Source: Janthinobacterium saanense (GTDB taxonomy: Bacteria > Pseudomonadota > Gammaproteobacteria > Burkholderiales > Burkholderiaceae_D). From it: a stretch of 64,000 nt of DNA. This document shows, piece after piece, positions 9,624 through 21,057 of this stretch; the stretch's first letter is position 1, and each line of letters begins with the position of its first letter. Where the stretch lies: contig NZ_JACHCI010000008.1 in the NCBI RefSeq assembly GCF_014200675.1, forward strand, positions 153,726 to 217,725, given 5' to 3'. The notes under the pieces are model-generated. The model was not told the DNA's origin. It ran no database searches and saw only the letters and a list, made by a program, of their open reading frames with translations. A program made the translations under genes and the position numbers.

Positions 9624-10162
9624 GAGTAAAAGGACGTCGAGGAAGTGGTACTACGGGGACGGAAGCGGGCCACGCGCGCAGCGCCCGATTGCACATGCAT
9701 CTTGCCGCCATGACGCTGTTTGTACCAGCCGGGCACGGCCGAATTGCGCACCAGCTTTTTGCGGCGGAATTCGCGCGCCTTGCGGGCCAGGTCTTCCTTG
9801 GTGGCGCGCAACATGGCTTCATGTGCATCGCCACCCGGTTCGCCATAGTGGTCGTTATTGCCGCGCCAGCTGTCTTCCATCGAGGAAATATTGCCGGAAA
9901 TGGAATTTTCCAGACCATGCATGGATTGCTCCACGCTTTGCTTGACGGAATGGGCTGCGTCCTGCACTTCCTTCTGCAGGTTTTTCAGCTCTTCCAATTC
10001 GATTTCGCGGGTGACTTCGGATTTCACCTGATTCAGGTAGCGCTGCGCACGGCCATACAGGGTGCCGGCCATACGAGCTACTTTCGGCAACTTTTCAGGG
10101 CCGATGACTATCAGGGCAACCACGCCGATGATGGCGATTTTAGAAAGACCGAGATCGATCAT
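9620..10162 (-). CDS. tatB: Sec-independent protein translocase subunit TatB
   Basis: 180 residues. It begins MIDLGLSKIAIIGVVALIVI followed by GPEKLP, the TatB membrane helix and hinge with the typical Glu near the end of the helix, and then a long amphipathic helix (RAQRYLNQVKSEV). The C-terminal tail is basic and Ser/Thr-rich and looks disordered, as is usual. TatB with TatC recognises the twin-arginine signal. It overlaps tatC by 4 bp and lies 48 bp after tatA. Confidence 0.96.
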   Translation of the reverse strand: MIDLGLSKIAIIGVVALIVIGPEKLPKVARMAGTLYGRAQRYLNQVKSEVTREIELEELKNLQKEVQDAAHSVKQSVEQSMHGLENSISGNISSMEDSWRGNNDHYGEPGGDAHEAMLRATKEDLARKAREFRRKKLVRNSAVPGWYKQRHGGKMHVQSGAARVARFRPRSTTSSTSFYS

Positions 10163-10210
10163 AAGCGTACAAGTGCTGTGGCTGGGCAGGAAACTGGTCC
10201 CGCCCCGCTA

Positions 10211-10450
10211 TCAGAACTTGCTTTTCTCTTTCGTATCCACGTCGATCGTGGTTTTGTCGGCCACTTGCGATGGCGTAGCAGGAGGAGTGTTCGCTGGCGG
10301 AGTTTCTTCTTCGCCCTTGACGCCATCCTTGAAGCCTTTGACGGCCTTGCCAATATCACCACCGATATTGCCCAGTTTCTTGGTGCCGAAGACCAGCATC
10401 ACAATGACCAGAACGATCAGCCAGTGCCAAATACTCAATGAACCCATCAT
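10211..10450 (-). CDS. tatA: Sec-independent protein translocase subunit TatA
   Basis: 79 residues: one N-terminal membrane helix ([17 protein letters not shown]), the FGTKKL hinge with the invariant Phe-Gly, and an amphipathic helix ([15 protein letters not shown]), then an acidic/Pro-rich tail. TatA oligomers form the transport pore. ATG codons occur at 10450 and 10447. It stands 77 bp after hinT in the same direction. Confidence 0.96.
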   Translation of the reverse strand: MMGSLSIWHWLIVLVIVMLVFGTKKLGNIGGDIGKAVKGFKDGVKGEEETPPANTPPATPSQVADKTTIDVDTKEKSKF

Positions 10451-10527
10451 ATTCTCCTTGCGGGACGGCGCCCGGATCGCATCAAACTATGCAGACAGTA
10501 TACACGCGAACCCGGCGCGCAGCGAAA

Positions 10528-10899
10528 TCAGTGCTGGCCACGCCATGGGCGTGGGCCACCGTAGACGTGCATATGCAGGTGATACACCTCTTGCCCGCCA
10601 TCGGGACCGCTGTTGATCATGGTCTTGAAGCCGCCCGATGGCAGACCATCGGCGTCATAGCTGACCGCGCAACCAAATTGAGCCGCCAGTTTCGGCGCCA
10701 GGCGCAGCAGCTTGCCCAGCACTTCCGTATGACTGTCGTCACAGTCGGACAAAGTCGACACATGGCGTTTCGGAATCAGCAGCAAATGCACGGGCGCGGC
10801 TGGATTGATATCCTTGAAGGCCAGCAAATCCTCGTCTTCATATACCACGGTCGAAGGAATTTTTTTGGCAGCAATTTTGCAGAAAATACAGTTATCCAC
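10528..10899 (-). CDS. hinT: HIT-family purine nucleoside phosphoramidase (HinT type)
   Basis: 123 residues. The C-terminal YHLHMHVYGG is the histidine-triad active site (HxHxH), and the N-terminal CIFCKIAAKKIP with a CxxC pair is the normal HinT start. HinT hydrolyses aminoacyl- or lysyl-adenylate-type phosphoramidates; its physiological role is still loosely defined. Placement directly after hisE (17-bp gap) and before tatA is common in Betaproteobacteria and supports orthology. Confidence 0.93.
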   Translation of the reverse strand: MDNCIFCKIAAKKIPSTVVYEDEDLLAFKDINPAAPVHLLLIPKRHVSTLSDCDDSHTEVLGKLLRLAPKLAAQFGCAVSYDADGLPSGGFKTMINSGPDGGQEVYHLHMHVYGGPRPWRGQH

Positions 10900-10916
10900 G
10901 CAGTCTCCAGGGTTGA

Positions 10917-11270
10917 TCAGGATAGGCCGGACGCATCTTGACGCGCCGCTTTTTCATCGAGACCGGACAAGCCTTCGCGGCGCGCCAGTTCATCGAGCAC
11001 CTGTTGCGGCGTCAAATCGAACTGGGCCAGCATCACCAGGCTATGAAACCACAGGTCGGCGCACTCATACAATACTTTCGACGAGTCATTGTCACGCCGC
11101 GCATCCTTGGCGGCCATCACTGTTTCCGTCGCTTCCTCGCCGATTTTTTTCAGGATCGCATCATCGCCCTTGGCGAACAGCCGCGCCACGTAGGAGGTGG
11201 CAGGGTCGCCGCCATTGGCCGGCTTGCGCGATTCGATCACGGCCGCCAGGCGTTTCAGGGTTTCACTCAT
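10917..11270 (-). CDS. hisE: Phosphoribosyl-ATP pyrophosphatase HisE
   Basis: 117 residues of the all-alpha MazG-like fold: [14 protein letters not shown] carries the acidic metal-binding helix (EExxE), and [11 protein letters not shown] supplies the second. HisE hydrolyses PR-ATP to PR-AMP, step 2 of histidine synthesis. It is separate from hisI here, unlike the fused HisIE of enterics. The gap to hisI is 7 bp. Confidence 0.96.
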   Translation of the reverse strand: MSETLKRLAAVIESRKPANGGDPATSYVARLFAKGDDAILKKIGEEATETVMAAKDARRDNDSSKVLYECADLWFHSLVMLAQFDLTPQQVLDELARREGLSGLDEKAARQDASGLS

Positions 11271-11277
11271 TGCTTGC

Positions 11278-11721
11278 TCATTTCTTCGTGTCCGCGTAAA
11301 TCGTTTCCGGGTCTTTCAGCACGGGATCGGTGACTTGCCACTCGCCCGTCTTTTCATCGCCTTCAAATTTCTGGAAGAAACAGGAGTGGCGGCCCGTATG
11401 GCAGGCGATGCCGCCCGCCTGCTCGATTTTCAGCAAGACCACGTCTTCATCGCAATCGAGGCGAATTTCCAGTACTTTCTGCGTATGGCCAGATTCTTCG
11501 CCCTTGTGCCACAGTTTCTTGCGCGAACGGCTCCAGTACACGGCTTCACCGAGCTCTACAGTACGCGCCAGCGCGTCGCGGTTCATCCAGGCAAACATCA
11601 GCACGTCATTGCTGCCCGCTTCCTGCGCGATCACCGGCACCAGGCCGTGCTCGTCCCACTTGACCTTTTTCAGCCACTTTGCATTGCTAGACACGATAGT
11701 TCCGTTTTGCATGTTATTCAT
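11278..11721 (-). CDS. hisI: Phosphoribosyl-AMP cyclohydrolase HisI
   Basis: 147 residues. [25 protein letters not shown] and the zinc/magnesium region [12 protein letters not shown]...[13 protein letters not shown] are the PR-AMP cyclohydrolase signatures, with the Asp triad and the Cys ligands present. It performs step 3, opening the purine ring of PR-AMP. The first ATG (11721) lies only 1 nt after an AGGA; the second ATG at 11712 is 10 nt from it and may be the true start. It is 6 bp downstream of hisF. Confidence 0.96.
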   Translation of the reverse strand: MNNMQNGTIVSSNAKWLKKVKWDEHGLVPVIAQEAGSNDVLMFAWMNRDALARTVELGEAVYWSRSRKKLWHKGEESGHTQKVLEIRLDCDEDVVLLKIEQAGGIACHTGRHSCFFQKFEGDEKTGEWQVTDPVLKDPETIYADTKK

Positions 11722-11727
11722 ATCCTA

Positions 11728-12489
11728 TCAGCTCAAACGCATGGGTATGCCCTGCTGCGCCATGAAGCGCTTGGCTTCCTGCACCGTGTGCTGACCATAG
11801 TGGAAAATACTGGCGGCCAACACCGCGTCCGCCTTGCCTATCTTGATACCATCGGCCAGATCTTGCAAGCCGCCCACGCCGCCCGAGGCGATCACGGGGA
11901 TGCTGACCGCATCGGACACGCCGCGCGTCAGGCCCAGATCGAAACCTGCCTTGGTGCCATCGCGGTCCATGCTGGTAAGCAAGATTTCGCCGGCGCCCAG
12001 GCTTTCCATTTTACGCGCCCATACAAAGGCGTCCAGGCCGGTGGCGTTGCGCCCGCCATGGGTAAACACTTCCCACTTGCCCGGCGACACCTGTTTCGCG
12101 TCGATGGCGACCACGATGCATTGCGAGCCATGCTTTTGCGAGGCTTCATACACCAGTTGCGGGTTCGTCACGGCCGAGGTGTTGATGCTGACCTTGTCGG
12201 CGCCCGCGTTGAGCAGGCGGCGCACGTCTTCCACCACGCGCACGCCACCGCCCACCGTCAGCGGAATGAACACTTGCGAGGCGACCGCTTCGATGATGTC
12301 GAAGATCAAGCCACGGTTGTCGCTGGAGGCAGTGATGTCGAGGAAAGTGATTTCATCGGCGCCCTGCTCGTCGTAACGGCGGGCAATTTCTACAGGATCA
12401 CCCGCGTCGCGCAGCTCCGTGAAATTGACGCCTTTGACGACGCGGCCATTGGTCACGTCGAGGCAGGGAATAATTCGTTTTGCAAGCAT
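11728..12489 (-). CDS. hisF: Imidazole glycerol phosphate synthase cyclase subunit HisF
   Basis: 253 residues, a (beta/alpha)8 barrel starting [12 protein letters not shown] with the catalytic Asp, and with the second catalytic Asp in [12 protein letters not shown] chose the ATG at 12489 because the family starts there; the open frame continues 12 codons further upstream without family similarity. HisF uses ammonia from HisH to make imidazole glycerol phosphate and AICAR. HisH is present at 13381-14019 as its partner. Confidence 0.97.
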   Translation of the reverse strand: MLAKRIIPCLDVTNGRVVKGVNFTELRDAGDPVEIARRYDEQGADEITFLDITASSDNRGLIFDIIEAVASQVFIPLTVGGGVRVVEDVRRLLNAGADKVSINTSAVTNPQLVYEASQKHGSQCIVVAIDAKQVSPGKWEVFTHGGRNATGLDAFVWARKMESLGAGEILLTSMDRDGTKAGFDLGLTRGVSDAVSIPVIASGGVGGLQDLADGIKIGKADAVLAASIFHYGQHTVQEAKRFMAQQGIPMRLS

Positions 12490-12546
12490 GATGATATCCA
12501 ATTGTCGCCAGGCCAGGGAGCGCATGCGCGCCCCGGCCAGGCTGGC

Positions 12547-13320
12547 TTAAACAGCCTCGTCGCTTAACTCGTCGGCGCGTTCTTGCGCCTGCGCCAGGTC
12601 GATCGTGCCTTCATAAATCGAACGGCCGCAAATCACGCCTTCGATACCTTCGGCTTGCACGGCGCACAAGGCTTCCACGTCGCCGAGATTGTGCAGGCCG
12701 CCCGAAGCGATGACGGGAATCTTGACCGCTTGCGCCAGCTTGACGGTGGCTTCGATATTGATGCCGCCCATCATACCGTCACGGCCGATGTCCGTGTAGA
12801 TGATCGATTCCACGCCATAGGCTTCGAATTTCTTGGCCAGGTCGATTACTTCGTGGCCCGACATCTTGCTCCAGCCATCGGTCGCGACCTTGCCATCCTT
12901 GGCGTCCAGGCCAACGATGATGTGGCCAGGGAAGGCGCTGCAGGCGTCGTGCAGGAAGCCGGGGCTTTTCACGGCCGCCGTGCCGATGATGACATAGCTG
13001 ATGCCGGCGTCCAGGTAGCGCTCGATGGTGTCGAGATCGCGGATGCCGCCGCCCAGTTGCACGGGGATTTCCTCGATATCGTTTTCCAGCGCAAAGTCTT
13101 GCACGGCTTTCAGGATGGCTTTTACGGCGCCTTCGTTTTTCGGCTTGCCGGCAAACGCGCCGTTCAAGTCGACCAGATGCAGCCGCCGCGCGCCTTGTTG
13201 CAGCCAATGGCGTGCCATGTCAGCAGGGTCTTCGGAAAATACGGTGGCAAGTTCCATATCGCCTTGTTTCAGGCGTACGCAGTGACCGTCTTTCAGGTCG
13301 ATGGCGGGAATGAGCAGCAT
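12547..13320 (-). CDS. hisA: Phosphoribosylformimino-AICAR ribotide isomerase HisA
   Basis: 257 residues, a (beta/alpha)8 barrel. It begins [20 protein letters not shown] with the catalytic Asp in the AIDLKDG strand, and [13 protein letters not shown] holds the second Asp. It isomerises ProFAR to PRFAR. It lies between hisH and hisF with 57-60 bp gaps. The two half-barrels show the usual internal symmetry shared with HisF. Confidence 0.97.
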   Translation of the reverse strand: MLLIPAIDLKDGHCVRLKQGDMELATVFSEDPADMARHWLQQGARRLHLVDLNGAFAGKPKNEGAVKAILKAVQDFALENDIEEIPVQLGGGIRDLDTIERYLDAGISYVIIGTAAVKSPGFLHDACSAFPGHIIVGLDAKDGKVATDGWSKMSGHEVIDLAKKFEAYGVESIIYTDIGRDGMMGGINIEATVKLAQAVKIPVIASGGLHNLGDVEALCAVQAEGIEGVICGRSIYEGTIDLAQAQERADELSDEAV

Positions 13321-13380
13321 GGTCGTGTGGTCAGGGTTATGAGTGGGTAAGTAAAAATAGCGAAAACGGTGAAACGGAAA

Positions 13381-14019
13381 TCAAGGTTGCCAGTGAACGA
13401 AATTCTTGTACAGCTGCAAGCCGGCAGCCGCGCTTTTTTCAGGATGGAACTGGGTCGCGAAAATATTATCACGGGCGACGGCGCAAGCGAATGGCTTGCC
13501 ATAGACAGTCTGGCCGACCGTGTGGGCCGCTACTTGAGGCTGAGCAAAGTAGCTGTGCACAAAGTAAAAATAAGCATCATCGGCGATGCCATCCCACATG
13601 GCATGTGACGCCGTTTGCCGCACTTGGTTCCAGCCCATCTGCGGCACCTTGAAGCGCGAGCCGTCTTCCTGCACCTGGCCGTCGAGCTGGAAACGCACGA
13701 CTTTGCCTGGCAGCAAGCCCAAACCGGCCGCATCGCCCTCTTCGCTGCTATCGAACAGCATTTGCTCACCGATGCACACGCCCAGCACGGGCTTGCTGTC
13801 GGCTGCGCGCAGCAAGGCCTCCAGCACGCCCGACTCACGCAGGCTGCGCATGCAGTCGGGCATCGCGCCCTGGCCCGGCAAGACGATGCGGTCGGCGCTG
13901 TCGATATCGGCCACCAGGCCGGAAATGCAGACATCGGCTTCCGGCGCCACGGCCCGCAAGGCTTGCGCTACCGAGCGCAGATTGCCCATGCCGTAATCCA
14001 CCACCACAATTTTATTCAT
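13381..14019 (-). CDS. hisH: Imidazole glycerol phosphate synthase glutaminase subunit HisH
   Basis: 212 residues, a class I glutamine amidotransferase. The nucleophile is the Cys in LGVCIGEQ; the His-Glu pair sits in ATQFHPEKS. The start [17 protein letters not shown] is typical. It feeds ammonia to HisF. It is 43 bp after hisB and 60 bp before hisA. Confidence 0.97.
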   Translation of the reverse strand: MNKIVVVDYGMGNLRSVAQALRAVAPEADVCISGLVADIDSADRIVLPGQGAMPDCMRSLRESGVLEALLRAADSKPVLGVCIGEQMLFDSSEEGDAAGLGLLPGKVVRFQLDGQVQEDGSRFKVPQMGWNQVRQTASHAMWDGIADDAYFYFVHSYFAQPQVAAHTVGQTVYGKPFACAVARDNIFATQFHPEKSAAAGLQLYKNFVHWQP

Positions 14020-14062
14020 CTGTTTTAATCTAGAAATCTATGAACCAGGAGTCAAGGTCAGC

Positions 14063-14653
14063 TTACAGGCTGCCCTTGGTCGACGGAATGATGCCGGCTG
14101 CGCGCTCGTCGAGCTCGGCAGCCATGCGCAGCGCACGGCCAAACGCCTTGAACACGGTTTCGCACTGGTGATGGGCATTGGTGCCGCGCAAGTTGTCTAT
14201 ATGCAAGGTCACACCGGCATGGTTCACAAAGCCACGGAAAAACTCCAGCGTCAGGTCAACGTCGAAGCCGGCGATCATCGCGCGCGTGAACGGAATGTGA
14301 TATTCGATGCCTGGACGGCCGGAGAAATCAAGCACCACGCGCGACAGCGCTTCGTCCAGCGGCACGTAGGCATGGCCATAACGGCGAATGCCCTTCTTGT
14401 CGCCGATGGCCTTGGCCACCGCCATGCCCAGTGTGATACCCACGTCTTCCACCGTATGATGGTTATCGATGTGCACGTCGCCCGTCGCTTCGATATCGAG
14501 GTCGATCAAGCCGTGGCGGGCGATCTGGTCCAGCATATGGTCGAGGAAAGGCACGCCGGTGTTCAGCTTTTGCTGGCCGGTGCCATCAAGATTGAGGGCG
14601 ACGCGTACTTGCGTCTCGTTGGTGTTGCGCGTGATTTCTGCGGTGCGGTTCAT
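14063..14653 (-). CDS. hisB: Imidazoleglycerol-phosphate dehydratase HisB (monofunctional)
   Basis: 196 residues from the ATG at 14653; a longer frame to 14749 overlaps hisC and lacks family similarity. The two metal-binding motifs are present: [11 protein letters not shown] and [14 protein letters not shown]. The enzyme makes imidazole acetol phosphate. The fused histidinol-phosphatase of enteric HisB is absent, so that activity must come from another gene not seen in the window. The gap to hisC is 20 bp. Confidence 0.96.
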   Translation of the reverse strand: MNRTAEITRNTNETQVRVALNLDGTGQQKLNTGVPFLDHMLDQIARHGLIDLDIEATGDVHIDNHHTVEDVGITLGMAVAKAIGDKKGIRRYGHAYVPLDEALSRVVLDFSGRPGIEYHIPFTRAMIAGFDVDLTLEFFRGFVNHAGVTLHIDNLRGTNAHHQCETVFKAFGRALRMAAELDERAAGIIPSTKGSL

Positions 14654-14673
14654 GGCGGGACTCTGGCGGTAGG

Positions 14674-15780
14674 CTAAACGAGGGATGCTTTGAAGGCATT
14701 GAAAAAAATGGCATTGTCTTCTGGCGTGCTGACGCTGATGCGCAGGCAATTGGCCAGCACTGCATGCATTTTACTCACATTTTTAATTAAAACCCGGTGA
14801 GTGAGCAATTTTGCATAGACATCGTCGGAATCTGGTACACGTATCAAAAGAAAATTTGCTTTTGATGGAAACACGGTCACGCCGGGCAGCGCAGCCAATT
14901 GTTCGGCCAGCGCATCGCGCGCGCTGTTGAGCAAGGCCGCCTGTGCATTGAGCACGTCGACATGTTCCAGCGCGAATTCTGCCGCCACCTGTGTCAGCAC
15001 ATTGACGTTATACGGCGGCCGTACTTTTTCAAACTGGGCCAGCAAGGCTGGTGCGGCCGACATATAACCGAGGCGGATGCCGGCCAGGCCCAGTTTCGAC
15101 ACGGTGCGCATCACCACCAGGTTTTCAAATTCCGGCAAACGGCCCATGAAGCTCTGCTGCGCAAACGGTTCGTATGCTTCATCGACGACGGCAATGCCGG
15201 TGTCGCCCAGGGCGGCGATGATGCGTTCGATATCGGCCACGCTGAACAGATTGCCGGTCGGGTTGTTCGGGTAGGCCAGGAACACCAGCGCCGGGCGGTG
15301 CTGCTCGATGGCGGCCAGCATGGCGTCGATATCGAGGCTCAGGTCGGCAAGCAAAGGCACGCCGACAAAATCCATGCCGGCGAACTGCGCCGAGCGCGCA
15401 TACATGACGAAGCCGGGCACGGGCGCCAGCAGCACGGCGCGGCGCGGCCGCTGTTGCAACGGCGCTTGCACGGCGCAGGCCATGGCCAGAATCGAAATCA
15501 ATTCATCGGAACCATTGCCCAGCAAGACATCATAGCCGGCGGGCACGCCCAGTTTGCTGCAGATGGCCGCCTTCAGGCTGGCGTACGACGGCGGATAGCG
15601 GTTCAGCACGGCGCCAGCCAGGCGCAGGCCCAGCTCGTCGCGCAAATGCTGCGGCAGCAGATACGGATTTTCCATCGCATCGAGTTTGATATAGCCGCTG
15701 GCATCAGGCACGTGATAACTTTTGACGTCCTGTACGTCGGAGCGTACCGTATTGCTGATTAACTGATCGAGGAAAGACAT
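14674..15780 (-). CDS. hisC: Histidinol-phosphate aminotransferase HisC
   Basis: 368 residues, fold-type I PLP enzyme. The PLP-binding lysine is in [15 protein letters not shown], with [13 protein letters not shown] and VDEAYEPF before it. I place the start at ATG 15780: the in-frame GTG at 15792 lies inside the AGGAG ribosome-binding site. It transfers an amino group to imidazole acetol phosphate. It is separated from hisD by a DNA methyltransferase gene, which is not part of the usual his order. Confidence 0.95.
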   Translation of the reverse strand: MSFLDQLISNTVRSDVQDVKSYHVPDASGYIKLDAMENPYLLPQHLRDELGLRLAGAVLNRYPPSYASLKAAICSKLGVPAGYDVLLGNGSDELISILAMACAVQAPLQQRPRRAVLLAPVPGFVMYARSAQFAGMDFVGVPLLADLSLDIDAMLAAIEQHRPALVFLAYPNNPTGNLFSVADIERIIAALGDTGIAVVDEAYEPFAQQSFMGRLPEFENLVVMRTVSKLGLAGIRLGYMSAAPALLAQFEKVRPPYNVNVLTQVAAEFALEHVDVLNAQAALLNSARDALAEQLAALPGVTVFPSKANFLLIRVPDSDDVYAKLLTHRVLIKNVSKMHAVLANCLRISVSTPEDNAIFFNAFKASLV

Positions 15781-15813
15781 TGCTGCAAGCACTCCTGATA
15801 ATTTTGTAAGGGT

Positions 15814-16734
15814 CTAGGTGGTGACGTCTTCCGGCTCGGCGGCCGGCGTCTTCCTGGACGGTGTTTTTTTGGCTGCCGGCTTTTTCACGGCGGTGGCTTT
15901 TTTCGCTGCCATTTTCTTCACTGCCGTTTTCTTGACCGGCACTGGCGGCGCGTTCATTTCCAGTTCCTGCGCCGTCAAACGCTGTTCGATGATGGCGCAG
16001 TAATCGGGGTTCAACTCAAAACCGACGAAATCGCGCCCGCAACGCTTGGCGGCCAGCGCCGTGGTGCCGCTGCCCATGAACAGATCCAGTACCACGCCGC
16101 CGGGTGGGCAGGAAGCCTTGACCATGCGCTCGATGATTTCGAGCGGCTTTTGGGTCGGGTGGTCGGCCCGTTCCGGGTGTTCCTTGTGCAGGCGCGAAAC
16201 GCTCCACAAGTCTTTCGGGTTGTAGCCCACTTCCAGCCATTTCGCACCGATGAAGATCGAGCGCGAACGGGCTTTTTTGGTGGCCGCGTCGTAGGCGATG
16301 CGCACCGCGTCAAGATCGAAGTAGTAATCCTTGCGCTTGACGAAGAAGCCGATGGTGTCGTGCACCGATGAAAAGCTGCGCACGCTGCCGCCCATGGACG
16401 GCACGCGGCGGTCCCATATAATCTCGTTCATCATCGCCATGCGCTGTTTCAGCATGACGAAAATCTCTGGTGAATAACGCCAGGTCAAAAAAATGTACAG
16501 GCTGCCGTTGGCTTTGAGCTTGGGCAGCGCCGCATCGATCCATGCTTCGGTCCAGCGCAGGTAGTCCGCGACCGATTGCTGGTCCGATGCATTGCCATAA
16601 TCCTTGCCCAGGTTGTAGGGCGGGTCGGTCAGGATCAAGTCCACCGAACCATCGGGAATCCGCGCCAGCCCCGCCAGCGCGTCTTCGCAATAGACCCGGT
16701 TGAGCCAGTCCGGCCGGTCCGCCATATTCGTCAT
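15814..16734 (-). CDS. Site-specific DNA methyltransferase (beta-class amino-MTase) embedded in the his operon
   Basis: 306 residues. The catalytic motif IV DPPY is at residues 37-40 and the AdoMet-binding FMGSGTT at 219-225. This order is that of beta-class N6-adenine or N4-cytosine methylases. The last ~40 residues are a Lys/Ala/Pro-rich tail of histone-H1 type ([19 protein letters not shown]), likely a non-specific DNA-binding extension. The start overlaps the hisD stop in an ATGA (16731-16734), so it is translationally coupled to hisD, and hisC follows after 33 bp. No restriction gene is nearby, so it is an orphan. Inferred: a chromosomal regulatory or housekeeping methylase. The recognition site cannot be read from the sequence. 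Confidence 0.92.
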   Translation of the reverse strand: MTNMADRPDWLNRVYCEDALAGLARIPDGSVDLILTDPPYNLGKDYGNASDQQSVADYLRWTEAWIDAALPKLKANGSLYIFLTWRYSPEIFVMLKQRMAMMNEIIWDRRVPSMGGSVRSFSSVHDTIGFFVKRKDYYFDLDAVRIAYDAATKKARSRSIFIGAKWLEVGYNPKDLWSVSRLHKEHPERADHPTQKPLEIIERMVKASCPPGGVVLDLFMGSGTTALAAKRCGRDFVGFELNPDYCAIIEQRLTAQELEMNAPPVPVKKTAVKKMAAKKATAVKKPAAKKTPSRKTPAAEPEDVTT

Positions 16735-18059
16735 GGCTGCGGCTTCAAACGCAGTTCGGCGCTGCGCGCGTGCGCCTGCAAGCCTTCGCCATACGCCAGC
16801 GTGGCGGCGACACGGCCCAGCGTTTGTGCACCGGCTTCGCTGACATGGATGATGGACGAACGTTTCTGGAAGTCATACACACCGAGTGGCGACGAAAAAC
16901 GCGCCGTGCGCGAGGTCGGCAGCACGTGGTTAGGGCCGCAGCAATAGTCGCCCAGCGACTCGGACGAAAAACGCCCCAGGAACATGGCGCCTGCATGGCG
17001 GATTTTATCGGCCCATTGCTGCGGGTTCTCTGCCGAGATTTCCAGATGTTCGGCCGCGATGCTGTTGGCGATCTCGCAGGCCTCATGCATGTCGCGCACT
17101 TTGATCAGGGCGCCACGGTCGGCCAGCGAGGTGCTGATGGTGGCCTGGCGCGGCATGGCAGGCAGCAGTTTCCGGATGCTTTCCTCCACGCGCGCGATGT
17201 AGGCGGCGTCCGGGCACAGCAAAATGGCTTGCGCCAGCTCGTCGTGCTCGGCCTGCGAAAACAGGTCCATCGCCACCCAGTCCGGGTCCGTCGTGCCATC
17301 GCAGATGACCAGGATTTCCGACGGGCCGGCGATCATGTCGATGCCGACGATGCCGAACACGCGTCGCTTGGCGGCGGCCACATAGGCGTTGCCGGGGCCG
17401 ACGATCTTGTCGACCGCGCCTATGGTCTGCGTGCCGTAAGCCAGCGCGCCGACCGCTTGCGCGCCGCCGATGGTGATCACGCGCGTGACGCCGGCAATCG
17501 CCGCGGCGGCCAGCACCATCTGGTTTTTCACGCCATCGGGGGTAGGCACCACCATGATGATTTCTTTGACGCCCGCCACGTGCGCAGGAATCGCATTCAT
17601 CAGCACCGACGAAGGATAGGCTGCCTTGCCGCCCGGGACGTAGATGCCGACCCGGTCCAGCGGGGTGATTTTTTGTCCCAGCACGGTGCCGTCAGCCTCG
17701 GTATAGCTAAAGCTGCGCAATTCCTCGCGCTGGCGTTCATGGAAGGCGCGGATGCGCTGGGCAGCCACTTGCAGGGCTTCGCGCTGGGCCGATGGCAAGC
17801 CATTCAGGGCAGCTTGCAGTTCGGCTTGCGAAATGTCAAAAGCCGACATTTCGGCCGCACCGCCGTGGGGAATGCGGTCAAAGCGGTTGGTGTAATCGAG
17901 CACGGCGGCGTCGCCGCGCGCTTTTACGTCGGCCAGGATTTTCGTGACCGCCGTTTCAATCGCATCATCGGTGCCGGCTTCAAACGCCAGCAAGGTATCG
18001 AGCGATTGTTGAAAATCGTCCTGGCTTGAATCGAGCTTGCGTATCTGTAGCGGCATCAT
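16731..18059 (-). CDS. hisD: Histidinol dehydrogenase HisD
   Basis: 442 residues. Conserved blocks include [45 protein letters not shown] and SQAEHDE, which hold zinc and substrate ligands. It oxidises histidinol to histidine in two NAD-linked steps. An AGGAGG stands 2 nt before the first ATG and 5 nt before the second (18056), so the second may be the real start. It is 12 bp after hisG and overlaps the methylase by 4 bp. Confidence 0.97.
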   Translation of the reverse strand: MMPLQIRKLDSSQDDFQQSLDTLLAFEAGTDDAIETAVTKILADVKARGDAAVLDYTNRFDRIPHGGAAEMSAFDISQAELQAALNGLPSAQREALQVAAQRIRAFHERQREELRSFSYTEADGTVLGQKITPLDRVGIYVPGGKAAYPSSVLMNAIPAHVAGVKEIIMVVPTPDGVKNQMVLAAAAIAGVTRVITIGGAQAVGALAYGTQTIGAVDKIVGPGNAYVAAAKRRVFGIVGIDMIAGPSEILVICDGTTDPDWVAMDLFSQAEHDELAQAILLCPDAAYIARVEESIRKLLPAMPRQATISTSLADRGALIKVRDMHEACEIANSIAAEHLEISAENPQQWADKIRHAGAMFLGRFSSESLGDYCCGPNHVLPTSRTARFSSPLGVYDFQKRSSIIHVSEAGAQTLGRVAATLAYGEGLQAHARSAELRLKPQP

Positions 18060-18071
18060 AGCCTCCTGCTG

Positions 18072-18743
18072 TTATCGGGTCTGCGAGGCGCGTTCAAAGG
18101 CCTCGATAATCGGCTGCAAGCGTTCGCGCTTGAGCTTTAAGGCGGCCTGGTTTACCACCAGGCGCGACGAAATTTCCATGATGTGTTCGACTTCGACCAG
18201 GTTATTGGCGCGCAGGGTGCTGCCGGTGCTGACCAGGTCGACGATAGCGTCGGACAAACCTACCAGCGGCGCCAGCTCCATCGAGCCATACAGCTTGATC
18301 AAATCGACGTGCACGCCCTTGGCGGCGAAGTGTTCACGCGCCGTGTGCACGAACTTGGTGGCCACGCGCAGGCGCGCGCCCTGGTGCACGGCTTTTTCGT
18401 AATCGAAGCCGGCCTGCACCGCCACCGACATGCGGCAAGAGGCGATATTGAGGTCGATCGGCTGGTACAAGCCTTCGCCGCCGTGCTCCAGCAAGACATC
18501 CTTGCCAGCCACGCCAAAGTCGGCCGCGCCGTACTGCACATAAGTGGGCACGTCGCTGGCGCGCACGATGATAACGCGCACGTTCGGATCGTTGGTGGCC
18601 AAAATCAGCTTGCGCGAAGTCTCCGGGTTTTCCAGCACCTTGATGCCGGCCGCTTCCAGCAGCGGCATGGTGTCTTCAAAAATGCGGCCTTTTGAGAGCG
18701 CCAGTATCAGCTGCCCATTGGCGCCACTGTTCGATCCGTTCAT
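18072..18743 (-). CDS. hisG: ATP phosphoribosyltransferase HisG, short form
   Basis: 223 residues. [18 protein letters not shown] at the start, [15 protein letters not shown] in the middle and the PRPP-binding [16 protein letters not shown] are typical. The protein lacks the ~80-residue C-terminal regulatory domain of long-form HisG. Short-form enzymes need HisZ, a histidyl-tRNA-synthetase-like subunit, for activity and feedback control; hisZ is not in the window. hisG opens the his block, 15 bp after murA. Confidence 0.96.
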   Translation of the reverse strand: MNGSNSGANGQLILALSKGRIFEDTMPLLEAAGIKVLENPETSRKLILATNDPNVRVIIVRASDVPTYVQYGAADFGVAGKDVLLEHGGEGLYQPIDLNIASCRMSVAVQAGFDYEKAVHQGARLRVATKFVHTAREHFAAKGVHVDLIKLYGSMELAPLVGLSDAIVDLVSTGSTLRANNLVEVEHIMEISSRLVVNQAALKLKRERLQPIIEAFERASQTR

Positions 18744-18758
18744 GCTCAGTCCTCTTAT

Positions 18759-20012
<1,254 letters not shown>

Positions 20013-20249
20013 TTATCCTTGGAATTCTTCAGGTGTCAGGGTTTTCATCGACAGCGCGTGGATTTCTTCGCGCATGCGGTCGCCCAGCGCCGCGTAGACG
20101 ATCTGGTGGCGGGCGATCAAACGCTTGCCGGTAAATTGCGGCGACACGATCACGGCCTGGAAGTGCTGGCCATCGCCCTCCACTTCAAGGTGGGTGCAGT
20201 CGAGGCCTGCCGACAGGTAGCCATGGATCAGTTCTGGGGTGGTAGTCAC
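20013..20249 (-). CDS. BolA-family protein (IbaG/YrbA type)
   Basis: 78 residues with the BolA fold: LEVEGDGQHFQAVIVSPQFTGK and RHQIVYAALGDRM, followed by ALSMKTLTPEEF. The conserved His lies in the RHQIVY helix. BolA proteins pair with CGFS monothiol glutaredoxins to bind [2Fe-2S] clusters; such a glutaredoxin is encoded at 42242-42553. The position between lipid-transport genes and murA matches IbaG in other Proteobacteria. Confidence 0.9.
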   Translation of the reverse strand: MTTTPELIHGYLSAGLDCTHLEVEGDGQHFQAVIVSPQFTGKRLIARHQIVYAALGDRMREEIHALSMKTLTPEEFQG

Positions 20250-20295
20250 GATAAGTCCTTGATATTTGAATAGGGTAGTGATTGATATGCCGCAA

Positions 20296-21057
20296 TTAGT
20301 GACGCAAACGATAGCCGCTTTTCAGCAGGCGGATCGATGCCAGCGCCAGGATCACCAGGAAGCCGCCGACGACGGACAGGCTCAGCCACGGGCTGACGTC
20401 GGAGGTGCCGAAGAAACCGTAGCGGAAGCCGTCTATCATGTAAAAGAAAGGGTTCAGGTGCGACACCGACTGCCAGAATGCGGGCAGCGAATGGATCGAA
20501 TAGAACACGCCCGACAAAAAAGTCGCCGGCATGATCAGGAAGTTCTGGAAGGCTGCCAGCTGGTCGAATTTCTCGGCCCAGATACCGGCGATCAAGCCCA
20601 TGGTGCCCAGCATGGCGGCGCCCAGAAAGGCAAAGATGACGATCCACAGCGGCGCGACAAACGACAGGTCGACGAACCAGTAAGTGATGGCGAATACGCC
20701 AAAGCCCACCGCCAGGCCGCGCACGACCGAAGCGAGTACATACGCCGAAAAGATTTCCCAGTGCGACAAAGGCGTCAGCAGCACGAATACCAGGTTGCCG
20801 GTGATCTTGGACTGGATCAGCGAAGACGAGGAATTGGCGAAGGCGTTTTGCAGCACGCTCATCATCACCAGGCCAGGGATCAGGAAAGCCGTGTAGCTGA
20901 TGCCGGGGCTGGGCTGCACGCGGCCATCGAGCACATGGCCGAACACCAGCAGATACAGCATCGAGGTGAGCACGGGCGCGGCCACGGTTTGCGTCGCCAC
21001 TTTCCAGAAACGCAAAGTCTCTTTGTAGACGAGGGTGCGAAATCCAGTCGAAATCAT
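20296..21057 (-). CDS. ABC-2 type exporter permease (YadH-like)
   Basis: 253 residues with about six membrane spans and an ABC-2 domain. The pattern GISYTAFLIPGLVMMSVLQNAF and ATFLSGVFYSIHSLP matches the YadH/NodJ group. Its start overlaps the end of the ATPase gene by 4 bp (21054-21057), so the two form one transporter. Substrate unknown; proximity to mla and murA suggests an envelope role, which is inference. Confidence 0.92.
   Translation of the reverse strand: MISTGFRTLVYKETLRFWKVATQTVAAPVLTSMLYLLVFGHVLDGRVQPSPGISYTAFLIPGLVMMSVLQNAFANSSSSLIQSKITGNLVFVLLTPLSHWEIFSAYVLASVVRGLAVGFGVFAITYWFVDLSFVAPLWIVIFAFLGAAMLGTMGLIAGIWAEKFDQLAAFQNFLIMPATFLSGVFYSIHSLPAFWQSVSHLNPFFYMIDGFRYGFFGTSDVSPWLSLSVVGGFLVILALASIRLLKSGYRLRH

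Noticed and set aside
15818..16003. Hydrophobic plus-strand frame ([20 protein letters not shown]...) resembling a membrane peptide or toxin
   Set aside because: It is the antisense of the Lys/Ala-rich tail of the methyltransferase; Lys codons AAG/AAA read as Leu/Phe on the other strand.
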